The notes under the pieces were generated by a model. That model was not told the origin of the DNA and searched no databases. It was given only the letters and a program-made list of their open reading frames with translations. A stretch of 64,000 nucleotides of DNA, taken from NCBI RefSeq assembly GCF_010731535.1, contig NZ_AP022581.1, forward strand, positions 4,783,952 through 4,847,951, read 5' to 3'. Numbering within the stretch: the stretch's first letter is position 1; every line of letters starts with the position of its first letter. The position numbers and the translations under genes are program-made. This document shows positions 8,211 to 16,888 of the stretch, one piece after another. This DNA comes from Mycobacterium lacus. Lineage in GTDB: Bacteria > Actinomycetota > Actinomycetes > Mycobacteriales > Mycobacteriaceae.

Positions 8211-8737
8211 ACCTGCTGGCCAAGGTGCCCAAGAATGCGCAGGCCGACGTCAAAGCCGATTACTGGGCGATCTTCGACCTGCCGGAGGATGTTGAACCCG
8301 GCATCGACGCAGTCAAACTCGCCCAGAGCCGCATCGACGTGTTCGTCAAGCGGTGGCGCGATTCCTACCCGGCGGCGGTGCGTTGTCTGCTCGATGACCG
8401 TGAATCGCTGACGGTCTATCTGCGGTTTCCGCGTGAGCATTGGACACGGGTGCGGCACTCCAATTTCATCGAGCGCACCTTCGGTGAGACGCGGCGCCGG
8501 GTGAAGGTGATCGGCCGGCTGCCCGGCGAGCACTCCTGCCTCAAACTGGTGTGGGCGGTGCTCGACCGCGCCTCGGCCGGATGGCGCGGGTTGACTATGA
8601 CCCCGGCCGGGCTACGGCTGCTGCAAGATCTGCGTCGCACGCTGCACGACCCGCGAAGCCAACTGCCACAAAAGAATTCGGAAAATCACACCGAAACCGG
8701 CGCGGCGCCGACCGAGCTTGTCGGCGTCACCGCATAG
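8211..8737 (+). pseudogene. IS256-family transposase, 3' fragment (second half of the split gene)
   Basis: The frame resumes with NLLAKVPKNAQADVKADYW and runs to ATELVGVTA-like codons ending at 8737, about 175 residues. It includes the conserved RHSNFIERTFGETRRRVKVIGR and the acidic residue expected for the last catalytic position. Joined to 3168-3457 it restores the usual QRCxxH-x-x-N-x-LAKVP passage of the family. The 117 bp that follow, before the hydrolase gene, hold no gene and probably include the old element end. Confidence 0.88.
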
Positions 8738-8854
8738 AATCATGAACGCAAGCGAGCGGGGCCTACGTCAGGCCACTTTTACACCGCTCCTGGGACGCCA
8801 CCTCGTGGTACCGGCCGCAACCACAGCCGTAGTGGCAATCTCGGCGCCGGGGGA

Positions 8855-9991
8855 TCACTCCCGGCTTTGCTCGCTCACCAGCTTCCGGATCGTGTGAATT
8901 TCGCTGTCCCGGTAGGGCCGCCCATCGGGCAGGAGGAGATCGCTGAACCATACTTTCGGCGGCGTGGTGTACGGATGGTCCCAGGAATCCCACGGCAGGT
9001 ACGTCTGGGTTTTCCCGGCTACCAAACCCCAATTGAATGCACCGACGTTGCGTCGCTTAGCAATTGGCAGGATTCCCTCGACCGTGCTGCCCTGGGTCCG
9101 AGCCAGGTACTCGGTGCAAATAATCGGCCGCCCCAGTGGGGCCAGCTCAGTGATCCGGGATTCGAAGCCCGCGGGCCCGGCATAGGAGTGGAAGGTGATC
9201 ACGTCGGAGTTGTCCAGTTGAATGCCACTGATTGCGCTGCGGCGCTGTGGCTCTTCCCAGTCGCCTCGCCACACGCCACTCGTCAGCGGTTGAGCGGGAT
9301 CGACTGAACGCGCCCACCGGAACACCTGGGGGAGCAGCTCCGCGACACGTTCCAGCTTGTCTTTTCTCTCCACCTTGCGATACACACGCGCGGGATTGTC
9401 GGGTTCATTCCACAGGTCCCAACCTAAAACGCGATCGTCGGTGCGGAATTGGCCCAACACGCCCACCACGTAGTCGTAGAGAATGCCGCGGTAGCGGCGG
9501 TCATCGAGGTGATCGGCCCCCGGGCTTTGCACCCAACCGGAGTTGTGCACTCCAGGCCTCGGCGCGCGCTGGCGGCCCGGCCTGGGGAATGGGTCCCAAC
9601 AGGAGTCGAACAAGACAAAGAGAGGTTTGATGCCGTGGCGTCCCGCGATGGCGACGAACTGTGCGAGACGGCTTTGGAAGCCCGCGCGATCCTGCGCCCA
9701 CAGCTGATCGTGGAGGAAAACCCGCACGGTGTTGCACCCGTGGAATCGGGCCAATGCCAGCTCGCTATCGATGCGCCGGGGGTCGTAAGTGCCTGGCTGA
9801 AACATCTCGAGCTGGTTGATGGCGTTGGAGGTGATGTAGTTCGCGCCGACGAGCCAGCCTTGGGCTTGATACCAGCTGTTGGCACGGTCAGCTGACCACC
9901 GGCCTGGTTCTGCCGACGCGCGGGGCGCTGGGGCCAGTGCCGCGCCTGCTGCCAGCAGCAGCGGTAGCTTCAGGGCCGTCCGACGGTGCAC
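8855..9991 (-). CDS. Secreted GH5-like glycoside hydrolase
   Basis: This 378-residue protein has an N-terminal export signal (positive MHRR, hydrophobic LPLLLAAGAALA, then AxA near residue 27). The twin-Arg start fits a Sec or possibly Tat signal. The rest resembles a clan-A (GH5-type) TIM barrel. The acid/base Glu would be E196 in WDLWNEPDN and the nucleophile E294 in IICTEYLAR; aromatic residues around FDSCWDPF would line the cleft. The family cleaves beta-linked glucans, mannans or xylans; the substrate is not predictable here. It stands alone beside the mobile island, and I recall no counterpart at this position in M. tuberculosis. Confidence 0.8.
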   Translation of the reverse strand: MHRRTALKLPLLLAAGAALAPAPRASAEPGRWSADRANSWYQAQGWLVGANYITSNAINQLEMFQPGTYDPRRIDSELALARFHGCNTVRVFLHDQLWAQDRAGFQSRLAQFVAIAGRHGIKPLFVLFDSCWDPFPRPGRQRAPRPGVHNSGWVQSPGADHLDDRRYRGILYDYVVGVLGQFRTDDRVLGWDLWNEPDNPARVYRKVERKDKLERVAELLPQVFRWARSVDPAQPLTSGVWRGDWEEPQRRSAISGIQLDNSDVITFHSYAGPAGFESRITELAPLGRPIICTEYLARTQGSTVEGILPIAKRRNVGAFNWGLVAGKTQTYLPWDSWDHPYTTPPKVWFSDLLLPDGRPYRDSEIHTIRKLVSEQSRE

Positions 9992-10092
9992 AAGGCGACG
10001 ATAATTTTTCCAGGCGATCTCCTTAGCCTTGCTTATCGTTCCGAGACAGTTTGTGATTGAAAATTGTTATCTCGTCGTCGGCCAGGCAGGCG

Positions 10093-10452
10093 TTAGGCGC
10101 TCACCATCAGCGGAAGTGAGATCGCGCCGGCGCCGCCCGTCACCACGATCACCCAGCGGCCGTCGACCGGCAGGGCTATCTCGATCCTGAATATCGCGAA
10201 ACCGACTTCGGCGGCGGTCGCGGCTTCGGGCAGCTCGAAGGTCATATACAGCGGCTCGCCATCATTCGGTGGCCTGATCTCTACGTCGACCCGGCGTTCC
10301 GGATCGTCAGTCTCAGCTTGGGTCAGCACCACAAGCAGAAACTGGGCTGACCGGTCAGGCTCGACGGCATACCCGAACAGCACGCCGCCCGACACATTGA
10401 GCTTGTTGTCCACCGCAGAAGCCGCTTCGGCCAGGAAGGCTCCCACTATCAC
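10093..10452 (-). CDS. Small conserved protein, paralogue of 10955-11341
   Basis: This 119-residue protein of unknown function starts GTG ATA GTG at 10452, giving an N-terminus (IVGAFLAEAASAVDNKLNVSGG) matching its paralogue 0.5 kb away. Both contain DVEIRPP, end in PVDGRWVIVVTGG and have a beta-rich character, without signal peptide or catalytic motif. The layout resembles small proteins sometimes grouped as DUF6941 (from memory). Length and position suggest the Rv3748 counterpart. The upstream-extended frame to 10908 is a shadow of the neighbouring gene. Confidence 0.75.
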   Translation of the reverse strand: MIVGAFLAEAASAVDNKLNVSGGVLFGYAVEPDRSAQFLLVVLTQAETDDPERRVDVEIRPPNDGEPLYMTFELPEAATAAEVGFAIFRIEIALPVDGRWVIVVTGGAGAISLPLMVSA

Positions 10453-10502
10453 GCCGACGAACCTACCGCTCTGCCGGATGGCCGCATGATCGGCCGAGCA
10501 GC

Positions 10503-10901
10503 TCAGCCGGCGCCGAAAGGCTGCTGCGGCTGTGGCACCGTCCCATAACCCAGTTGTGTCGCGGTGTATCGGGCGGCGTCGGTGACCGGTACGGCCTGCA
10601 CGGCGGTGCCGTAGGCACAAATTTCCGTCCACACGTCGCCAAGCTCGGTCGTGTCGAAGCGCATTCCAATGATCGCGTTGCCGCCCTTGTTGCGGGCCTC
10701 GTTCATCAGCCGCGCCATCGCCTCGTTGCGGCTCTCGGCCAGGTTTTTGGTCATGCCCTGCAGCTCGCCGCCGAACATCGACTTGAGGCCAGCACCGAAC
10801 TGGGCGAACGCGTTCCGCGATCGGACGGTGAGTCCGAAGACTTCGCCGCACACGCGTTGGATCTCCCAACCGGGAAGGTCGTTGGTAGTGACGACGAGCA
10901 C
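10503..10901 (-). CDS. YbjQ/UPF0145-family protein
   Basis: This 132-residue member of the YbjQ/UPF0145 group (PF01906, annotated as putative heavy-metal-binding) contains VTTNDLPGWEI, the central ARLMNEARNKGGNAIIGMRFDT core and EICAYGTAV, the hallmarks of the family. GTG 10901 is preferred over the frame start at 10958 because AGAAAGG lies 7 bp upstream and family members begin at this strand. It lies between two paralogous small genes on the same strand and may be co-transcribed with them. The metal-binding label is a family annotation; no Cys or His cluster stands out. Confidence 0.85.
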   Translation of the reverse strand: MLVVTTNDLPGWEIQRVCGEVFGLTVRSRNAFAQFGAGLKSMFGGELQGMTKNLAESRNEAMARLMNEARNKGGNAIIGMRFDTTELGDVWTEICAYGTAVQAVPVTDAARYTATQLGYGTVPQPQQPFGAG

Positions 10902-10954
10902 GGCACAACCTTTCTGCGAAGACGCGAAATCTGCTTCACCTGACGGGGACGCCG

Positions 10955-11341
10955 TCACAGGCCAAACGTTGGCGGCGTCATCTCACTCACCAGAAGTGGA
11001 AGCGAGATGGCTCCCGTGCCACCCGTCACCACGATCACCCAACGGCCGTCAACGGGCAACTGGACTTGTATTTCGAAGAATGCGAAACCGGGGAACTCGG
11101 CGACGGCGACTTCTGGCACGTCGAACTCCATGCGTATCGGCTCGTCATCCGTGGGAGGCCTGATCTCAACGTCAACGCGCCGGTTGGAACCATCGATCTC
11201 GGATTCGGTGAGCACGACAAGCACAAACCGGGCTAACCGGTCAGGCCCGACGGCAAATCTCGACACCACCCCGCCCGACACATTGAGCTTGTTGTCGACC
11301 GCCGCCGCAGCTTCGGCCAAGAAGGCCCCGGTGATAATCAC
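10955..11341 (-). CDS. Small conserved protein, paralogue of 10093-10452
   Basis: This 128-residue protein of unknown function starts MIITGAFLAEAAAAVDNKLN and is clearly paralogous to 10093-10452. The two share the N-terminal GAFLAEAA...DNKLNVSGG, a central RRVDVEIRPP and a closing PVDGRWVIVVTGG..AISLPL. It is probably the Rv3747 counterpart by length and position. A more distant relative is encoded at 35540-35983. It is first in a three-gene minus-strand run with the YbjQ-like gene. No function can be assigned. Confidence 0.78.
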   Translation of the reverse strand: MIITGAFLAEAAAAVDNKLNVSGGVVSRFAVGPDRLARFVLVVLTESEIDGSNRRVDVEIRPPTDDEPIRMEFDVPEVAVAEFPGFAFFEIQVQLPVDGRWVIVVTGGTGAISLPLLVSEMTPPTFGL

Positions 11342-11429
11342 ACGCCGAACCTACCGCCCGGCCGACGGCCCGCGAGACCGAGGGGGGTAGGGGATTGGGG
11401 CCTGGGAGTCGGGATCCGATGGGCTACGG

Positions 11430-11744
11430 GTGCCGATCGTTCGTTCGTCAAGCAGTTCGTCGTATGGCAGTGTCGGGGGCGTGGACGAGCGACCCGATTA
11501 TCAGAACGCAAAGGCGCCGACGGCGGGACGGACAGCACCGCCCGTGCGGCCGCCGCTGACATCAGATCAGCAGCCGGCGACCAGGGCGGATCTGTATGCC
11601 GCGGTCGATGCGCTGCGTGGCGAGATGCATGAACTGCTAGATCAGATCCGCACATTGATCCGCGAGGCGACTTCCGCTAGCCCGGCGAGCGACCCCGAGC
11701 GGGTCAAGCGCGAGGCCGACGAAAAGTTGCACAGGGACTGGTGA
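11430..11744 (+). CDS. Small hypothetical protein with C-terminal amphipathic helix
   Basis: I do not recognise this protein. From GTG 11481 it would be 87 residues (VDERPDYQNAKAPT...), from GTG 11430 104 residues. The N-terminal half is Pro/Ala/Thr-rich and probably disordered. The second half (ADLYAAVDALRGEMHELLDQIRTL) is a likely coiled-coil helix followed by a charged tail. Codon positions look coding (high GC third positions) up to TGA 11744. It is divergent from the 10955-11341 gene. No function is proposed. Confidence 0.5.
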   Translation: MPIVRSSSSSSYGSVGGVDERPDYQNAKAPTAGRTAPPVRPPLTSDQQPATRADLYAAVDALRGEMHELLDQIRTLIREATSASPASDPERVKREADEKLHRDW

Positions 11745-11985
11745 CACCGCTGAGTCTTGGGTCATCGGCTGGCGTCGCAGCCTCCGCCGCAGCTAGCCGG
11801 AGACCCGCCGACTGCTGTAATTGGCGTCACAGATCAGAGTTGAACCACGGCGAGCGCCGGTGCATGCAATGAACCGCAGTGGTCTTCCCTCATTCTTGTA
11901 GACGCAAACTATATTCGAATGCTACTATCGCTCACATTGCCGTTTTCGAGCGGGTGAGGGGCACCCCGCAATACAGGAGACGCGA

Positions 11986-12321
11986 ATGCAGTCAATGGCG
12001 ATTGATTCGGCCGCGGGCGACATCGGTTCACAAGTCGTCGAGTGCGCAAACCAGGGGCTACAGGCCGGTGTGACGGCGTCGAACTCGTTGACCGCGTTGC
12101 CGCCCGCCGGCGCCGAGGAGGTCTCGGCGCAGGCCGTGGCGGCGTTCACGACAGAGGCCGCCCAGATGGTGGCGCTCAACCAGGCAGCGCAAGAAGAGCT
12201 GATACGGGCGGGCTCGACGATTTCAGAGATCGCCCGCATGTATGCGGATGCCGACGCCACCGCGGCCAACAGCGTGGTTGGCGTCAGTTTGCAATGGGGC
12301 TATCGACTGGCGACTGTCTAG
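11986..12321 (+). CDS. PE-family protein, PE34-like
   Basis: This 111-residue product consists of a PE-like helical hairpin with little more, matching the size of M. tuberculosis PE34 (Rv3746c, from memory). The N-terminal Met-Gln-Ser-Met leads into repeated Ala-rich amphipathic helices (AEEVSAQAVAAFTTEAAQMVALN, split by short loops), with YADADATA near the end, where PE proteins carry their YxxxD/E-type secretion signal. An AGGAGA ribosome site lies 7 bp upstream of ATG 11986. There is no adjacent PPE partner. PE proteins are usually exported by ESX systems as PE-PPE heterodimers, so its partner would have to be elsewhere. Confidence 0.85.
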   Translation: MQSMAIDSAAGDIGSQVVECANQGLQAGVTASNSLTALPPAGAEEVSAQAVAAFTTEAAQMVALNQAAQEELIRAGSTISEIARMYADADATAANSVVGVSLQWGYRLATV

Positions 12322-12360
12322 CGCCTAAAAAGTTCACGCGGTGGGCGGGATACTGAGGCT

Positions 12361-12759
12361 ATGCCTGATCGCCGGCCTGACCGCAATGTGCTGGGCGGCC
12401 CGTTGGAACCATGCGGCACCGAGCCGCTCACCGGCTTCTATCGGGACGGCTGCTGCTCGACCGGACCCGAGGACCGCGGCCGGCACACCATCTGTGCCGT
12501 AGTGACCGCCGAGTTCCTGGAGCACCAGCGCTCCATTGGCAACGATCTGTTGACACCCGTGCCCGGGTACCGGTTTCCCGGCCTGCTGCCAGGTGACCGT
12601 TGGTGTGTTACCGCCTTGAACTGGCTTCGCGCCCACCGTGACGGCTGCGCCGCCCCGGTGGCGATGGCGTCCACCCACGAGAGCACCCTCGAAGTGGTGC
12701 CCTTCGAGGTGCTCAAGGAGAACGCTGTCGACGTGCCCGACGACCTGGGCAACCTGTAG
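12361..12759 (+). CDS. DUF2237-like protein
   Basis: This 132-residue soluble protein resembles the DUF2237 family. Signature elements are NVLGGPLEPCGTEPLTGFYRDGCC near the N-terminus, then HTICAVVTAEFLEHQ, GNDLLTP and GDRWCVTALNW. Several conserved Cys residues (C19, C31, C32, and that of RWC) could bind metal or be redox-active, but no activity is established for the family. It starts at ATG 12361, 39 bp after the PE34-like gene, and converges on the methyltransferase gene. Confidence 0.82.
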   Translation: MPDRRPDRNVLGGPLEPCGTEPLTGFYRDGCCSTGPEDRGRHTICAVVTAEFLEHQRSIGNDLLTPVPGYRFPGLLPGDRWCVTALNWLRAHRDGCAAPVAMASTHESTLEVVPFEVLKENAVDVPDDLGNL

Positions 12760-12774
12760 GGCCCGGTCAGCCAG

Positions 12775-13554
12775 TTACGATGCGGTGCGTCGGAGTTGGT
12801 ACCGCCAGAGTTCGAAAAGGTCGTCCGCCCGCGGTGCCATCACCGGTTTGATATGGCTGCGTTCGGCCTCGACCAGTTCCCAGCCCGCCGTGCTAAAGCG
12901 CTGGCGAACCTCGTCGGCCGTCATGCCGGCGTGCAACGGCGCGGCTTTGGGTGGCCGGCGGAAGCCGTAGAGGAGAAGCGTCGCGCCCGGGGCGGCGGCA
13001 TCGGAGACAGCGGTGACATATGCGGTTCGCCGGTCATCTGGAAGGGTATGGAAGCAGCCGAAATCCACCAGCAGTGTGTAGCCGGTGCCGACGTCGAGCT
13101 CATCCAAGCGGGTCACGTCGCCGAGGATGAACCGCGGCGTGACGCCGGCGGCGATGGCGCTATCCCGAGCGATCGCCAGGGCCTTGGGCACCATGTCCAC
13201 CGCCGTCACGTCCCAGCCGTGTCTGGCGAGATAGATAGTGTCGGTGCCGGTGCCGCAGCCGAGATCGAGCGCGCGCCCGGCCTCCATGGCGCTCGGTCCT
13301 TGCACCAGCGCAACCAGCTCGGCCGGCGGCGCGGCCCTGCGCCAGATGATGAGCCCGACCCGGTAGATAAGCCGATACACCAGTTGGTACCAGCGCAGCC
13401 GGTCTTCGCCGCGCCGAGATCGCCGTGCACCTCCTGACCCGGCCGCTGGCCGAGAGGCTGGTGGGTTTGGAAACACCGCCAGTCGAGGTCGTCGACGAGA
13501 TTGCCGCCGCCTGGTTGCGGGCGATGGCGCCGCAGCCAGACGCCGATGCCTCAT
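12775..13554 (-). CDS. SAM-dependent methyltransferase, N-terminus uncertain
   Basis: This is a class I methyltransferase. LDLGCGTGTDTIYLARHGW (motif I, SAM-binding) is followed by VTAVDMVPKAL (acidic motif II) and LVDFGCFHTLPDD (motif IV). The hydrophobic/aromatic N-terminal segment RWYQLVYRLIYRVGLIIW resembles small-molecule methyltransferases of the Mycobacterium type. Natural homologues would begin close to EDRLRWYQ (about 13410). The 48 residues before that are low-complexity Arg/Pro sequence antisense to a TetR-like fragment, so the 5' end may have been lost at a rearrangement junction near 13407. GTG at about 13480 is another possible start. The substrate is unknown. Confidence 0.78.
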   Translation of the reverse strand: MRHRRLAAAPSPATRRRQSRRRPRLAVFPNPPASRPAAGSGGARRSRRGEDRLRWYQLVYRLIYRVGLIIWRRAAPPAELVALVQGPSAMEAGRALDLGCGTGTDTIYLARHGWDVTAVDMVPKALAIARDSAIAAGVTPRFILGDVTRLDELDVGTGYTLLVDFGCFHTLPDDRRTAYVTAVSDAAAPGATLLLYGFRRPPKAAPLHAGMTADEVRQRFSTAGWELVEAERSHIKPVMAPRADDLFELWRYQLRRTAS

Positions 13555-13556
13555 GA
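13407..13556 (+). pseudogene. 3' remnant of a TetR-type regulator
   Basis: Fifty codons in this frame read as a plausible C-terminal domain (AEIAVHLLTRPLAERLVGLE, then PPVEVVDEIAAAWLRAMAP) ending at TGA 13554-13556. The pattern resembles the tail of TetR-family repressors. Nothing upstream in frame continues it, because the methyltransferase coding sequence lies antisense there. I read this as a truncated gene fused tail to head with the methyltransferase by deletion. No start codon or DNA-binding domain remains. Confidence 0.45.
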
Positions 13557-13701
13557 CTGGCCTCTGTCCTTAACTGTCAAAAAGTTGTCCTCTGCTGTCA
13601 AGACGCGGGGCTCCGTGCTGCCGGAAAGTGTGTTCAGTGGTAAGCCACCGCCTCCGGACGACGACGTCCGTGGGTAATCCAACCCGAACAGGACACGCCC
13701 C

Positions 13702-15207
13702 GTGAACTCTAAGAACTCCAGCAGCGTCGAACACGTCGACGTGTTGATCGTCGGTGCCGGCATCTCGGGCATCGGCGCTGCCTACTACCTGAAGACAATG
13801 CAGCCGGCCAAGACGTTCGCGATCGTGGAGGCCCGCGCCGATATCGGCGGGACGTGGGACCTGTTCCGGTATCCGGGGATTCGCTCGGACTCTGATCTGC
13901 ACACGTTCAGCTACGAGTTCAAGGCGTGGGAAGACAACAAAGCGATCGCCGACGCGGACGCGATCATGTCCTACCTTCGCGAGACGGTCGCCGAGCATGG
14001 CATTGGGAGGTCAATCCGCTTTGGCCACAAGGTGATTAGCGCGTCCTGGTCCACCGAAGATGCCCGCTGGCTGGTCGAAGTCGAGCGCTTCGATGCCGGG
14101 CAAGACACCACCGAACGCCTCACCATGAGCTGCGGATGGTTTTTCTGCGCCAGTGGCTACTACCGCTACGACGCGGGATTCACCCCGAAATTCCCCGGCC
14201 GGGAGCGCTTTGCGGGGCAGGTCGTGCACCCGCAGCACTGGCCCAAGGACCTGGACTACCGCGGCAAGCGGGTAGTGATCATCGGCAGTGGTGCGACCGC
14301 GGTCACGCTGGTGCCGGCCATGGCCGAAACCGCCGGGCACGTCACCATGTTGCAGCGCTCGCCGACCTACATCGTCCCGGTGCCGTCGAAGGACCGCGTC
14401 GCCAACATCCTGCCCAAGCTGATCGGCCGCGAGCGGGCCCACGCCGTCGTCCGGCGGAAGAACATCGCCAAGCAGCGGCTCGTCTGGCGGCTCTGCCAGC
14501 AGCACCCCCGCGCCGCCCGGCGACTGATCCGCCACCTCAACGCCAAGCAACTCCCGACGGGGTATCCGGTCGACGAACACTTCAGGCCGGCCTACAACCC
14601 ATGGGATCAAAGGCTTTGCGCGGTGCCGGACGCCGACATGTTCAAGGCCATCCGCGACGGCCGAGCCTCGGTGGTCACCGACCGGATCGAAACCTTCACC
14701 GAGCGGGGCATCCGGCTGCACTCCGGGCGCGAGCTGGAGGCCGACGTCATCATTACCGCGACAGGCCTGAACCTGCTGGCGTTCGGCGGCATCGGCCTCT
14801 CGGTGGACGGCGTTGCCGTCGACGTGTCGCAGCGGGTGGCGTTCAAGGGCTTCCTGCTCAGCGACGTTCCCAACTTCGCCTACATGTTCGGCTACACCAA
14901 CTCGTCGTGGACGCTGAAAGTCGGTCTGGTGTGCGAACACTTCTGCCGGCTGCTGGCGCACATGGATGCGCACGGCCACACCATCTGCTGCCCGCAGGCG
15001 CCGGGGTCGATGCCGACCCGGCCGTTGCTGGAAATAACCGCCGGCTATGTCAAGCGAGCGGCGTGCCAGTTTCCCCGGCAGGGCGCCGAAGGTCCCTGGC
15101 GCACCTGCATGGACTACCGAGCCGACCACAAGATGCTGCGCCAGGGTCCGGTCGACGACGACCACCTGCGCTTCACGAACCTGCCCGAACCAGCCCTGAC
15201 CGGCTGA
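13702..15207 (+). CDS. Baeyer-Villiger-type flavin monooxygenase
   Basis: This 501-residue FAD/NADPH monooxygenase has the FAD Rossmann loop GAGISG at residues 18-23 and a second dinucleotide loop (GSGATAV) in mid-protein. The Baeyer-Villiger fingerprint F-x-G-x-x-x-H-x-x-x-W is exact at F170-W180 (FAGQVVHPQHW). It belongs with mycobacterial EthA-like enzymes that convert ketones to esters and can oxidise thioamides. From memory, the syntenic M. tuberculosis gene is annotated as two pieces (Rv3741c/Rv3742c); here it is intact. The acyltransferase gene follows after 28 bp, suggesting one transcript. GTG 13702 is the start given by frame and family length. Confidence 0.93.
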   Translation: MNSKNSSSVEHVDVLIVGAGISGIGAAYYLKTMQPAKTFAIVEARADIGGTWDLFRYPGIRSDSDLHTFSYEFKAWEDNKAIADADAIMSYLRETVAEHGIGRSIRFGHKVISASWSTEDARWLVEVERFDAGQDTTERLTMSCGWFFCASGYYRYDAGFTPKFPGRERFAGQVVHPQHWPKDLDYRGKRVVIIGSGATAVTLVPAMAETAGHVTMLQRSPTYIVPVPSKDRVANILPKLIGRERAHAVVRRKNIAKQRLVWRLCQQHPRAARRLIRHLNAKQLPTGYPVDEHFRPAYNPWDQRLCAVPDADMFKAIRDGRASVVTDRIETFTERGIRLHSGRELEADVIITATGLNLLAFGGIGLSVDGVAVDVSQRVAFKGFLLSDVPNFAYMFGYTNSSWTLKVGLVCEHFCRLLAHMDAHGHTICCPQAPGSMPTRPLLEITAGYVKRAACQFPRQGAEGPWRTCMDYRADHKMLRQGPVDDDHLRFTNLPEPALTG

Positions 15208-15235
15208 CCGCCCGTACGCATTCGAGGAGCACACC

Positions 15236-16588
15236 ATGAAACTGATGTCACCGATCGACTCGCTGTTCTTGACGGCCGAGTCGCGCGAACATCCGCTGCA
15301 CGTCGGCGCACTTCAACTTTTCGCCCCGCCCCGCGGTGCCGGACGAAGCTTCGTTCGCGAAACCCACCGGACGCTGCTGCAGTGCGACGATGTAGCACCG
15401 ATATTTCGTAAGCGTCCCATGGGATTTCGTGGCGCGTTCGCTAACATCGGATGGACGTCCGACAACGACGTCGACCTCGGTTACCACGTGCGGCGATCCG
15501 CCTTACCGCGACCGGGCCGCGTACGCGAGCTGCTGGAGCTGACCTCACGGCTGCACGCCAACCTGCTCGATCGGCACCGCCCGCTGTGGGAAACCCACGT
15601 CATCGAGGGCCTCAACGACGGGCGTTTCGCGATCTACACGAAGATCCACCACGCGCTGGTCGACGGGGTATCCGGAATGACGCTGATGCGGGAGTCGATG
15701 GACGCCGATCCCATCGATGGTGAGTTCCGTGCGCCCTGGTCGCCGGCGGAAAAGCGGGCGCCTCGTGGCGGGCGCGGCCGCCTGCAAAGCCTCGGCGGCC
15801 TGGTGGGGTCCGTTGCCGGGTTGGCCCCGTCGACGCTGCGGTTGGCGCGCGCCGCGGTGCTGGAACAACAGCTGACGCTGCCCTTTGGGGCGCCTCGCAC
15901 CATGCTCAACGTTCCCGTCGGCGGAGCCCGCCGATGCGCGGCGCAGTCGTGGCCGCTGGACCGGGTCAGGACGGTCAAAGACGCCGCCGGGGTAAGCCTC
16001 AACGATGTCGTCCTGGCGATGAGCGCGGGTGCGCTGCGCGCCTACCTCGACGACAATGACGCGCTGCCGGACATACCGCTGGTCGCGATGGTGCCGGTGA
16101 GTCTGCGCAATGACACGGACTCCGTCGGCGGCAACATGGTCGGGGCCGTGTTATGCAACCTGGCCACCCATCTCGACGACCCGGCCGAGCGTCTTGATGC
16201 CATCCACTCCTCGATGCGGGCGAACAAACAAGTGCTCACACAGCTGCCCAGGGCCCAGGCGATCGCGTTGTCCATGGCGCTGCTGAGCCCCGCCGTGCTC
16301 AGCACGCTGCCCGGCTTGGCCACCGCGACCCCGCCACCGTTCAACGTTTGCATCTCGAATGTTCCTGGCGCGCGCGAGCCGCTCTACTTCAACGGCGCGC
16401 GGATGGTCGGAAACTACCCAATGTCGCTTGTGCTCGACGGCCAAGCGCTCAACATCACGCTGACCAGTAGTGCCGACAGTCTGGACTTCGGGCTCGTCGG
16501 CTGCCGTCGTAGCGTCCCACACCTGCAGCGGGTGCTGGGCCATCTGGAGACGTCGCTGAAGGATTTGGAGCGCGCAGTCGGTCTCTGA
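15236..16588 (+). CDS. WS/DGAT-family acyltransferase (Rv3740c-like)
   Basis: This 450-residue wax-ester/diacylglycerol acyltransferase would transfer acyl-CoA chains to diacylglycerol or fatty alcohol to make storage lipid. The active-site motif HHxxxDG is H138-G144 (HHALVDG). Other family blocks are present: an N-terminal PIDSLFLTAES, NDVVLAMSAGALR, and C-terminal PPFNVCISNVPG with the NYP motif. No signal or clear transmembrane helix is seen. It lies 28 bp after the monooxygenase gene. The second WS/DGAT in this window (31316-32674) has the same architecture and the same motif position. Confidence 0.93.
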   Translation: MKLMSPIDSLFLTAESREHPLHVGALQLFAPPRGAGRSFVRETHRTLLQCDDVAPIFRKRPMGFRGAFANIGWTSDNDVDLGYHVRRSALPRPGRVRELLELTSRLHANLLDRHRPLWETHVIEGLNDGRFAIYTKIHHALVDGVSGMTLMRESMDADPIDGEFRAPWSPAEKRAPRGGRGRLQSLGGLVGSVAGLAPSTLRLARAAVLEQQLTLPFGAPRTMLNVPVGGARRCAAQSWPLDRVRTVKDAAGVSLNDVVLAMSAGALRAYLDDNDALPDIPLVAMVPVSLRNDTDSVGGNMVGAVLCNLATHLDDPAERLDAIHSSMRANKQVLTQLPRAQAIALSMALLSPAVLSTLPGLATATPPPFNVCISNVPGAREPLYFNGARMVGNYPMSLVLDGQALNITLTSSADSLDFGLVGCRRSVPHLQRVLGHLETSLKDLERAVGL

Positions 16589-16888
16589 GGATGGGCTGTC
16601 GGGCGATTGCCGACAAGCCGGTCTGCGCGCCTACACGTGGCCATCGAAACTCGAAAACCGTTGTGGCCGCGTCGGTTATGGTCAAAATGACCTCCCGAAG
16701 ACCTTATGGTACGCAACGGACTCGTCGGCCAGCGCCGCGGCGCCAAACCTACGGAAAAGTAACCTGCATCAATAATAGATAAGAGTTATATTCCGTGCGA
16801 TCTATAGTTCGTCATGTGCAATAAGTCCGTTTGTTGGGTGACTGAGCTTGGCAGTCCAGGTAGGCGAGATGCCTCAGAAGGAGTATCG
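16589..16888. other. Intergenic region upstream of a PE/PPE pair
   Basis: No gene is visible in these 300 bp. The part from about 16765 to 16830 is markedly AT-rich for this genome (ATAATAGATAAGAGTTATAT and neighbours), a plausible promoter zone for the PE/PPE pair. I see no IdeR-type or Zur-type palindrome of the kind expected upstream of ESX-3 genes. Confidence 0.4.

Noticed and set aside
14011..15237. 408-codon minus-strand frame opposite the monooxygenase
   Set aside because: Antisense shadow; the plus strand has an exact Baeyer-Villiger fingerprint and both dinucleotide loops.
16760..16888. Zur or IdeR operator for the PE/PPE genes
   Set aside because: The region is AT-rich but no palindrome matching either consensus could be found by eye, here or upstream of 23865.
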